From Ferruginibacter sp. (GTDB lineage: Bacteria > Bacteroidota > Bacteroidia > Chitinophagales > Chitinophagaceae): a DNA stretch of 10,046 nt. Where the stretch lies: the NCBI GenBank assembly GCA_030831725.1, contig JAURKN010000088.1, positions 1 to 10,046 of the forward strand, given 5' to 3'. This document shows, one piece after another, positions 1 to 5,861 of the stretch (position 1 is the stretch's first letter; every line of letters begins with the position of its first letter). The notes below the pieces were generated by a model. The model worked only from the letters and a program-made list of their open reading frames with translations, ran no database searches and was not told the DNA's origin. The position numbers and the translations under genes were made by a program.

Positions 1-516
1 GGCATTTTCTTCCACTTCACCTTCTGATGAACAATACCTGTAAATAACCTGATTATTGCTTTCGACCTCATGTAGTACTTCAGGATGTGCGAAATATCTT
101 CCTTCTCCGTGGGCTATGGGAATCTTAAGCGCTTCCGACTTATTTGATGGGGATTGTAAAAAAACATTCTTACAAATGAATTGCTGGTTCGCATTTCTGA
201 GCAAAACACCAGGCAAAAGTCCACTTTCACAAAGAATCTGAAACCCGTTACATACCCCTAAAACTTTTCCTCCTTTTTCTGCGAATTCGATGGTTTTTTG
301 CATCATGGGACTGAATCTGGCAATCGCGCCACATCTTAAGTAATCGCCATAACTGAAACCTCCAGGTAAAACGATACAATCCGAGGTGTTGAACATGGAA
401 ATATCGCTGTCTTTATGCCATAATTCGATTACTTCCTGGCCTAGATCGTTGCGAAGCGCCTCAATCATGTCGCGATCACAGTTTGATCCGGGAAAAACAA
501 CAACTCCAAATTTCAT
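1..516 (-). CDS. purQ: Phosphoribosylformylglycinamidine synthase glutaminase subunit PurQ, 3' end outside the window
   Basis: PurQ is the class I glutamine amidotransferase subunit of FGAR amidotransferase. It releases ammonia from glutamine for PurL (with PurS) in the fourth step of cytoplasmic purine synthesis. The ATG is at 516-514 and 172 codons are visible; the family is usually about 220-230 residues, so roughly the last quarter is missing. Seen directly: the N-terminal strand FGVVVFPGSNCDRD (residues 3-16), the oxyanion/loop segment LPGGFSYGDYLRCGAIA (50-66), the nucleophile elbow GVCNGFQIL with the probable catalytic Cys89, and IAHGEGRY (134-141). The His and Glu that complete the triad lie beyond the left edge. 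The compact form implies the PurL/PurQ/PurS system and not the long fused PurL. No Shine-Dalgarno sequence precedes the ATG. A TAnnTTTG box lies 45 bases upstream. Identification is secure from the motifs. Confidence 0.97.
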   Translation of the reverse strand, partial: MKFGVVVFPGSNCDRDMIEALRNDLGQEVIELWHKDSDISMFNTSDCIVLPGGFSYGDYLRCGAIARFSPMMQKTIEFAEKGGKVLGVCNGFQILCESGLLPGVLLRNANQQFICKNVFLQSPSNKSEALKIPIAHGEGRYFAHPEVLHEVESNNQVIYRYCSSEGEVEENA

Positions 517-561
517 AACGTTGAATTGATTGGTTAAGGTTTCTACCTTTTGATTTCGGGG

Positions 562-569
562 CAAAAGTA
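562..569 (-). promoter_or_regulatory. Candidate Bacteroidota -7 box for purQ
   Basis: Minus-strand TACTTTTG matches the TAnnTTTG -7 consensus of Bacteroidota primary sigma factors exactly. It lies in the 64-base gap between the DUF6427-like gene and purQ and would give a leader of about 40 bases. About 18 bases further upstream, inside the end of the neighbouring gene, there is only a T-rich stretch and no clean TTG, so the -33 element is weak. An 8-base consensus with two free positions occurs fairly often by chance; the position is what supports it. Confidence 0.45.
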
Positions 570-580
570 CGACAAGAGCA

Positions 581-1567
581 TCAATGGAAAAGGGAAAAAT
601 AGCCATTTGTTATGGCAAAAGCCCACAAGAGTAGATGAGAGAAAACCGAGAGCCATTTTCTTTCCGGATAATAAAAAGCAGCTGCACCAAATATGCATCC
701 TGAAACAAGGGTTGGCATCAAGGTAGTGCTCAGAGAATGGGTGTTGAAAAAGGGAAGAATGAGAGAAATAAAAGTGCAGACAAAAAGCGTAGACCAGCAG
801 TTTCTGGATTGAACCAGCAATTTTCTTTGATTGGATTGGGAAAAACCAAAGCCAATCAGCATCAGAATAAAAATAAGTGATGCACCCAACGTCAGGTATA
901 AAGGGAAGGATGCTTTTGCGAGACCAAAAGTGAATTCGGGTTTCAATACCGACATGGGCTTATCAAATAAAAACAAAAAAGACAAAAGAAAATATAGTGG
1001 TGTCAAAACGCCTAAAAACACCAGTGCCCATTCCTGTGCCCTGAAAGGCCTGAGTAAAATCAATCCGATCAACAAAAGAAACAGATATAAAAATGCCGGT
1101 GAATAAATAAGCATTGCTATTCCCAACAAAAAACCAATGTTGAAACTTTTTCCTCTTGCATCATTGTTGGATGACATGGTAAGCAGAATCAATAAAATCC
1201 AAGCAACCAAACAAGAGAGTAAAAAACCTGAGTTGAAAGAACCCCACCCTGGCATGACAGATGTGAACAGAAAGAAACACATACCTGCAAAATCATTGGG
1301 TCGGTGAAACAATTTTTGTGTATTGACCATTCTGTTCAAAAAAATAGCCAAAATAAAAATGACAAAAAAGATGATAAAAGAAAAAACGTATTTATTGAAA
1401 CGAAACAAGAAAGTCAGTTGTTCAGCAAGAAGCCGATAGATGAAAGAATCTTGCGGGTGAACTTCGGGTGCTTGTGGATTGATGAAATACGCCCATCTGA
1501 TGATGATTCCATAGATGAAGAGTATGAAATTATTCGAGGGATGACTGTTTTTGAAAATGCCTGTCAC
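581..1567 (-). CDS. Polytopic membrane protein, DUF6427-like, function unknown
   Basis: A 328-residue integral membrane protein, predicted in the inner membrane, with about nine to ten hydrophobic segments, the clearest near residues 12-28, 58-79, 112-131, 143-173, 178-201, 220-242, 258-274, 282-300 and 306-324. The start is GTG (1567-1565); an in-frame TAA four codons upstream rules out a longer protein, and the N-terminus MTGIFKNSHPSNNFILFIYG looks natural. The cytosolic-looking motif LLRPFRAQEW followed by LGVLTPLYF (171-193) resembles what I remember of the Bacteroidota DUF6427 family, whose members are of unknown function and often near nucleotide-metabolism genes; purQ follows 64 bases downstream. 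It lacks a signal peptide separate from its first membrane segment and has no recognisable catalytic motif. The membrane topology is clear; the family name rests on memory and is less certain. Confidence 0.72.
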   Translation of the reverse strand: MTGIFKNSHPSNNFILFIYGIIIRWAYFINPQAPEVHPQDSFIYRLLAEQLTFLFRFNKYVFSFIIFFVIFILAIFLNRMVNTQKLFHRPNDFAGMCFFLFTSVMPGWGSFNSGFLLSCLVAWILLILLTMSSNNDARGKSFNIGFLLGIAMLIYSPAFLYLFLLLIGLILLRPFRAQEWALVFLGVLTPLYFLLSFLFLFDKPMSVLKPEFTFGLAKASFPLYLTLGASLIFILMLIGFGFSQSNQRKLLVQSRNCWSTLFVCTFISLILPFFNTHSLSTTLMPTLVSGCIFGAAAFYYPERKWLSVFSHLLLWAFAITNGYFSLFH

Positions 1568-1583
1568 GTTTGAAACTTATTTC

Positions 1584-1591
1584 CAAAAATA
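1584..1591 (-). promoter_or_regulatory. Candidate -7 box for the DUF6427-like gene
   Basis: Minus-strand TATTTTTG, an exact TAnnTTTG match, lies in the 53-base gap after the secreted-protein gene and ends 16 bases before the GTG start. Nineteen bases upstream of it is TTCG, a one-mismatch version of the usual TTTG -33 element. A transcript from here would have a leader of roughly ten bases. This would let the membrane protein be expressed independently of the gene before it. Confidence 0.5.
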
Positions 1592-1620
1592 GGGAGAACC
1601 TGGCAGAAATCGAATTAGAA

Positions 1621-3156
1621 TCATTGGCCAAGCTCGATTCTGGCAAAACCAATTTTGCCGAGGTAAATGAATGGTAACAGCATGGTTCTTGCGCCGACTT
1701 GTTTTGCGAATCGTGGCATGAATTCATACCCAAGCTCACTTCCCCTCAATGTGGGATACCTTTTGTTGATTCCGTCACTTGTAATGGCCTGATGACTTAC
1801 AATGTCTTTTTCACTGTCCTTATCGATATAGAAAAAATGAATTTCGCCACCAGCATTAAAAAAAGAAAAAGATAGAAAATTATCGGTGTCCACATCGTAT
1901 TGATTTTTTTTAACCCCCGCATTCCATTCCAAATTCAGCGAACTGTCTACACCAATCACAACAATGTCCTTATAAAAATATTTGGTAGAAGGACGAGCCG
2001 ACATGCTGTTCCAAGGTCGGTAACCATAATAAAATGGATTGTAAAGAAAATTATCGGTGCTATTAAGAAACTGCTGTCTGTCCCATAAGCTAGTCCTGTT
2101 CCATCCGTTATTGGAATTACCGGTCATGGTAAAGGCATCTTCTGAAATGAGAATGAAGCTGCCATCTTTTTTTAGTATGATTTGGTCTGCAGTGAAATTT
2201 TCGTATTCGGCCTGGTTATCGTCGGAAGACTGCAAACTGTTGATCAATTCTTCGGAAAAAGGGAGGAAGGCGGAACGTACATTTTCAATATTATCAGCAT
2301 GAATAGCCGCAGTATAAAGTCCTTTGGCGATATCTTCTTTTTCATCTAAAAAGAAAGAATTGAGCAGATAGTTTTTATTTCGGTTGTCTATTTTCAGGAC
2401 GGAACCCAGCAAAAAATTTCCCTGAAGGTCGAGGTCCATCATTTTCATTTGGGTTGATTGTGGATTTCGGTGAAAGATGCGAAGCTCGCTGACATTATCA
2501 CCCTGATGTTCCCTCAACTCTCCCGAGAATATGACGCTCCCATTGTTGTCTATTGATAATTCAGAAAAATTGGACTTGCGTTCGTTCTCCATTTTGCTGA
2601 ATGAAAAGCTGTCTCTCACATTCAGGGTTGTATCCATGATTTTCGCCTGAAGCTGAAACAAATCATTTTTCCATTTTCTTCGATACACGCATATTTTGGA
2701 TCTGTCTTCGCTGTGAATGGTAGAGTAAATGGTATTTTCGGCGAAATAGCCGATATGAGCGGTATCGAGGAGTACAACGTCATTGATTTTATTTCCGTTC
2801 GCATCAATTTTTAAGGCCTTGCAATAAACCACCGATCCCTTTTGATGCTGAAAAATCAAAAAGGCTCCATTCATGTGTCGGATGCAATCCATGTTGATGA
2901 GTCGGTCCGGAATTTCCTTGAGCTCTGTTTGGGAAATTAATTTCATGGATGGATCATAGACGGTCATGAGATGCTGACCTGACGGATGTTTGTATATGAG
3001 GTAATTATCCTTAACCTTTCCGATAATGGCGAAATTCATGCTGCTCTTATCTTTAGGTTGGATTTCGGAAAATGTGATTTTCTGAGATACCCCCTCTAGG
3101 GAAAACAACATGAACAGAATAAAAACAAAAAGAAGTGTTTGAAGTTTTCTTGTCAT
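1621..3156 (-). CDS. Secreted protein of unknown function, Bacteroidota-type
   Basis: I do not recognise a named family. The open frame extends to a TTG at 3180, but I place the start at the ATG at 3156-3154, because this gives a textbook signal peptide: basic MTRK, hydrophobic core to about residue 20, then EGVSQK with probable cleavage after Ser24. The mature protein of about 487 residues has no further membrane segment. It is built of short beta-strand-like stretches separated by turns such as DANGN, DNNGS, DLQGN and KKDGS, which suggests a beta-propeller-like or repeated-strand fold. An aromatic and proline-rich stretch, NPFYYGYRPW, lies at about 373-382 and is followed by YKDIVVIGVDSSLNLEW. 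That layout recalls conserved hypothetical proteins of Chitinophagales and Sphingobacteriales, though this is from memory. No catalytic motif, lipobox or C-terminal sorting domain is evident. It is probably periplasmic or surface-exposed. Confidence 0.85.
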   Translation of the reverse strand: MTRKLQTLLFVFILFMLFSLEGVSQKITFSEIQPKDKSSMNFAIIGKVKDNYLIYKHPSGQHLMTVYDPSMKLISQTELKEIPDRLINMDCIRHMNGAFLIFQHQKGSVVYCKALKIDANGNKINDVVLLDTAHIGYFAENTIYSTIHSEDRSKICVYRRKWKNDLFQLQAKIMDTTLNVRDSFSFSKMENERKSNFSELSIDNNGSVIFSGELREHQGDNVSELRIFHRNPQSTQMKMMDLDLQGNFLLGSVLKIDNRNKNYLLNSFFLDEKEDIAKGLYTAAIHADNIENVRSAFLPFSEELINSLQSSDDNQAEYENFTADQIILKKDGSFILISEDAFTMTGNSNNGWNRTSLWDRQQFLNSTDNFLYNPFYYGYRPWNSMSARPSTKYFYKDIVVIGVDSSLNLEWNAGVKKNQYDVDTDNFLSFSFFNAGGEIHFFYIDKDSEKDIVSHQAITSDGINKRYPTLRGSELGYEFMPRFAKQVGARTMLLPFIYLGKIGFARIELGQ

Positions 3157-3177
3157 ATTTGAAGTTCTCTGGTAAAA

Positions 3178-3185
3178 CAAAGCTA
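3178..3185 (-). promoter_or_regulatory. Candidate -7 box for the secreted-protein gene
   Basis: Minus-strand TAGCTTTG matches TAnnTTTG exactly and ends 21 bases before the ATG at 3156. The alternative TTG start at 3180 falls inside this box, so if the box is real the downstream ATG must be the start. I see no good TTG about 19-21 bases upstream (TGG is the nearest), so the -33 element is poor. Confidence 0.45.
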
Positions 3186-3194
3186 TGCTTAATC

Positions 3195-3217
3195 AACAAT
3201 CTCTCGCCATTATTGTT
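3195..3217. promoter_or_regulatory. Operator-like inverted repeat between divergent genes
   Basis: AACAAT (3195-3200) and ATTGTT (3212-3217) form a perfect 6-base inverted repeat with an 11-base spacer. It sits eight bases before the epimerase ATG and upstream of the candidate promoter of the secreted-protein gene. A further TATTGT (3220-3225) directly repeats the right half (3211-3216) nine bases on. This layout could bind a dimeric regulator, but such short AT-rich repeats also arise by chance. Confidence 0.2.
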
Positions 3218-3225
3218 TCTATTGT

Positions 3226-4173
3226 ATGACAAAAAATATCATGATATCCGGCGGAACCGGACTTGTCGGAAAAGAACTGACTGCTCTGTTATTAGATTTG
3301 GGTTATCAAGTGGTTATTCTGACCCGAAAAAAGGATTTGAAATCTTCCAATCCTAAAATACGATACGCATATTGGAACATCGAAAAAAATCAAATGGATG
3401 ATGATGCCATGTTTGATATAGACGCTGTCATTCATCTGGCAGGAGCAGGTGTGGTTGAAAAAAGATGGAGTGAAAAATACAAGAAAGAAATAGCGGACAG
3501 TCGAACAAAAAGCAGTTCAATTTTGATGGATGCTTTATCCAAAGGCAACCACAGGGTGAAAACATTCATCAGCACATCAGCCATAGGATGGTACGGTCCT
3601 GACAAACCGAATATCGTCCCTTTTTTAGAAGAAGCCCCTTCCAATGATGACTTTTTGGGGACAACATGTAAAGCCTGGGAAGAAAGTGTAAAGCCCTGTT
3701 TAAATATGGGTATCAGACTTTGTATTGTCCGCACCGGAATTGTTTTGAGCAACAAAGGTGGCGCATTGAAAGAGTTCATCAAACCCATCAGGATGGGCAT
3801 GGCAGCCATTCTTGGCAATGGCGAACAAATGATCAGTTGGATTCACATCAAGGATCTTTGTCGTTTATACGTTCACTTGTTGGAAAAAGAAAATCTGTCC
3901 GGTGTTTTTAATGGTGTGGCACCTAGCCCTGTTTCCAATAAAACACTGACCATAAGTCTGGCGAAAAAGATCAGGAAATCTTTCTTTATCCCGATACATG
4001 TCCCGTCATTTGTGCTGAAATGGGTTATGGGAGAAAGCAGCATCGAAGTACTGAAAAGCACGACTGTCAGTTCGGAGAAAATACACTCGACGGGCTTTCA
4101 ATTCCTATTTCCTACAATTACTCCTGCGCTGAATGAGCTTACAAATCGCGCTTCAGAAAAAGAAATCGGGTAA
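3226..4173 (+). CDS. TIGR01777 family NAD(P)-binding epimerase-like protein (YfcH/SDR39U1 type)
   Basis: A 315-residue extended short-chain dehydrogenase-like protein of the TIGR01777 group (bacterial YfcH, human SDR39U1), cytoplasmic, whose physiological substrate is not established. Seen in order: the Rossmann nucleotide-binding motif GGTGLVG (residues 9-15); VIHLAGAGVVEKRW (68-81); STSAIGWYG (116-124); CKAWE (148-152), where classical members have the YxxxK catalytic pair; VRTGIVLSNKGGAL (168-181); SWIHIKDL (204-211); and a C-terminal DUF1731-like region with VPSFVLKWVMGESS and STGFQFLFPT. The length matches the family. The replaced Tyr/Lys pair is, as I recall, normal for this group and not a local defect. 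The start ATG has no Shine-Dalgarno sequence. The gene is divergent from the secreted-protein gene, and its last 35 bases overlap the convergent permease gene. Family assignment is strong; the reaction is unknown. Confidence 0.93.
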   Translation: MTKNIMISGGTGLVGKELTALLLDLGYQVVILTRKKDLKSSNPKIRYAYWNIEKNQMDDDAMFDIDAVIHLAGAGVVEKRWSEKYKKEIADSRTKSSSILMDALSKGNHRVKTFISTSAIGWYGPDKPNIVPFLEEAPSNDDFLGTTCKAWEESVKPCLNMGIRLCIVRTGIVLSNKGGALKEFIKPIRMGMAAILGNGEQMISWIHIKDLCRLYVHLLEKENLSGVFNGVAPSPVSNKTLTISLAKKIRKSFFIPIHVPSFVLKWVMGESSIEVLKSTTVSSEKIHSTGFQFLFPTITPALNELTNRASEKEIG

Positions 4174-4963
4174 GCATGATGAATAAGAGAAGATAGAAGA
4201 CTGAAAACGATATTTCCACAAAATGCAGGTCGGTAGGAAAACTATTTTTCGCCATCGATTTCAATGGGTTATCCGGAAAAGACAGCAAACCATCTGAAGC
4301 ATTCATGGGAAGGTATTCTCCGAGTCTTCCAAGATCCATCTTTTCATCATTTCTCCATTTAACACTCAATGCATCCAGCAGTTGTGAAATGATGTTTTCA
4401 GCACCGGTGTAAATGAAATAAATACCAATCGCGAATCCGGTCTTTCGAATCCATACTGAAATGAAAAGGGCTAAAACATTATACATGAAAGCCTTGTTGA
4501 AGAAATAGAAAACATGCATCATGCCTTTTGTTGAAAACGGGGTGTCGGAAAGAGAACCGAAAAGAAAACCCGAAAGCAGAACTATCAAAGTGGACAAAAC
4601 AGCGAAAATCAATGCCATCAGGAGTTTGACTTCAATAAACTCCTTCCTTGTCCATCCGTCGATAATATTTTGTCTGGATGTTTTGAATGTAAATTCATTG
4701 GTTGTGATGATCAATAATAGCAATGCAGGCAATATCAACAAATAACCTGAAACATAAGAAACGGTTTCCCATACATGGTCAAAGTCGTAAGGATTAAATT
4801 GTCCGATAAGCACTCCTGCATCGGCATTCACGACCACTTCACGAAAAACCCTTTCAACAATGTAGTTGGTTAGGAAAATCCCCAAAATGAAAAAGATGGA
4901 AATCAGGATGAATGCCCTGTAATTTTTTATTTTAAGCCATTCCGTGCGGAGATGAGAGATCAT
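4139..4963 (-). CDS. ABC-2 type transporter permease subunit
   Basis: A 274-residue inner-membrane permease that would pair with the ATPase encoded immediately upstream. Six membrane segments are visible: about 17-36, 66-87, 114-137, 150-170, 174-195 and 248-269. The short cytosolic loop after segment two, TTNEFTFKTSRQNIIDGWTRKEF (split around residue 97), is typical of ABC-2 permeases of the bacitracin/lantibiotic-immunity kind, where a similar E-F-x-x-x-T-x-R-Q-x-I-x-x-G pattern couples to the ATPase. The first 15 residues form a basic amphipathic lead-in, MISHLRTEWLKIKNYR, and there is no cleaved signal. The ATG at 4963 comes nine bases after the ATPase stop, so co-translation is likely. 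The stop codon lies within the convergent epimerase gene. The cargo cannot be read from sequence; export of a peptide, lipid or antibiotic is equally possible. Confidence 0.92.
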   Translation of the reverse strand: MISHLRTEWLKIKNYRAFILISIFFILGIFLTNYIVERVFREVVVNADAGVLIGQFNPYDFDHVWETVSYVSGYLLILPALLLLIITTNEFTFKTSRQNIIDGWTRKEFIEVKLLMALIFAVLSTLIVLLSGFLFGSLSDTPFSTKGMMHVFYFFNKAFMYNVLALFISVWIRKTGFAIGIYFIYTGAENIISQLLDALSVKWRNDEKMDLGRLGEYLPMNASDGLLSFPDNPLKSMAKNSFPTDLHFVEISFSVFYLLLFIMLTRFLFLKRDL

Positions 4964-4972
4964 GATGATTGA

Positions 4973-5860
4973 TTAATGTGTTAATTCCAAAAAGCGGGTT
5001 TCCAGGCTTTTTCTTCTGAATTGAAGGTGAGACAAAACAACGCCATTTTGAAAACAAAAAGCATTGATGGCTGACAAATCAGCTTTATTGGCAGGAAAGT
5101 CCAGCACAAGCAGTTCGCCTTCCTTATTTATTTTTCTTAGCCCTTCAAATTGATTCAGAACAGAAAGGGTTCTATCCAAATCGTTTGATGAAACTTCCAC
5201 CAAATCGTCATTGGATAAAATTTCAGAAACAGGTCCTGATGTTATTTGCTTTCCGAATTTCAATATCACAGCATGGGTACAAACTTTTTCCACTTCATCA
5301 AGCAAATGACTTGCCATGATGATGGTTTTCCCTTTTGATGCCAGGTCCAGAATCAACATCCTGATTTCGGAAATACCCACCGGATCCAATCCATTCGTAG
5401 GCTCATCAAGCAAAAGCACATCAGGATTGCCCAAGAGTGCGGATGCGATGGCGAGACGTTGTTTCATACCTAAGCTGAAAGTGCTGAAAGGGCTGTTTCT
5501 TCTGTCAAAAAGATTTACCTGTTTCAAAACAGTTTCTATATCTTCCTTACCTCTGCCTTTGATTTCGGCTGCAATTTCCAGATTCTGTCTCGCTGAAAGA
5601 TAATGGTAAAAATTTGGTGTCTCCAATAAAGAACCGATTCTTTTTCTATGAAATGCGTTGGGTTCTTCTTCAAACAATTTGAAGCTACCTCCGTCGGATC
5701 TCAGCACATCAAGAACAATGCTGAGCAACGTCGTTTTACCGCTTCCGTTAGGTCCTAATATCCCAAAGATCGTGCCTTCTGGAACATCGAAACTGACTTT
5801 GTCCAACGCCTTTATTTTGCCGTAGCTCTTGGTAAGATCAGTGAGTTGTAAAATTTTCAT
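4973..5860 (-). CDS. ABC transporter ATP-binding protein (BcrA-like, ABC-2 exporter)
   Basis: A 295-residue cytoplasmic ATPase that would power the adjacent permease. Seen in order: Walker A GPNGSGKT (residues 36-43); LLETPNFYHYL (78-88), where a Glu sits at the Q-loop position; signature FSLGMKQRL (128-136) in place of the classical LSGGQ; Walker B VLLLDEP (148-154) with probable catalytic Glu153; D-loop GLDP (157-160); H-loop MASH (182-185). The Glu in the Q-loop region and the FSLGMKQR signature are typical of the CcmA/BcrA group. The last 80 or so residues form an accessory C-terminal domain of alternating strands and helices. The ATG at 5860-5858 follows the peptidase stop after a single base, so translational coupling is likely; the permease starts nine bases after the ATPase stop. 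All catalytic motifs are intact. Confidence 0.96.
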   Translation of the reverse strand: MKILQLTDLTKSYGKIKALDKVSFDVPEGTIFGILGPNGSGKTTLLSIVLDVLRSDGGSFKLFEEEPNAFHRKRIGSLLETPNFYHYLSARQNLEIAAEIKGRGKEDIETVLKQVNLFDRRNSPFSTFSLGMKQRLAIASALLGNPDVLLLDEPTNGLDPVGISEIRMLILDLASKGKTIIMASHLLDEVEKVCTHAVILKFGKQITSGPVSEILSNDDLVEVSSNDLDRTLSVLNQFEGLRKINKEGELLVLDFPANKADLSAINAFCFQNGVVLSHLQFRRKSLETRFLELTH

Positions 5861-5861
5861 A

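Noticed and set aside
536..551. Small hairpin AAGGT-TTCT-ACCTT followed by a few T on the plus strand
   Set aside because: The stem is only five base pairs and the T run short; no plus-strand gene ends there, so it is not a credible terminator.
831..1106. Plus-strand open frame of 91 codons, Lys/Asn-rich
   Set aside because: It mirrors the hydrophobic codons of the membrane-protein gene on the other strand, which explains its charged composition.
3157..3180. TTG start for the secreted protein, eight residues longer
   Set aside because: It lies inside the candidate -7 box, and the ATG at 3156 gives a standard signal peptide.
3668..3682. Loss of the YxxxK catalytic pair (CKAWE) in the epimerase as a sign of inactivation
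   Set aside because: A C-x-x-W-E form at this place is, as I recall, usual for the TIGR01777 group, so it is a family trait.
3432..3818. Minus-strand open frame of 128 codons
   Set aside because: It is antisense to the well-supported epimerase gene, has no recognisable motif and no start context.
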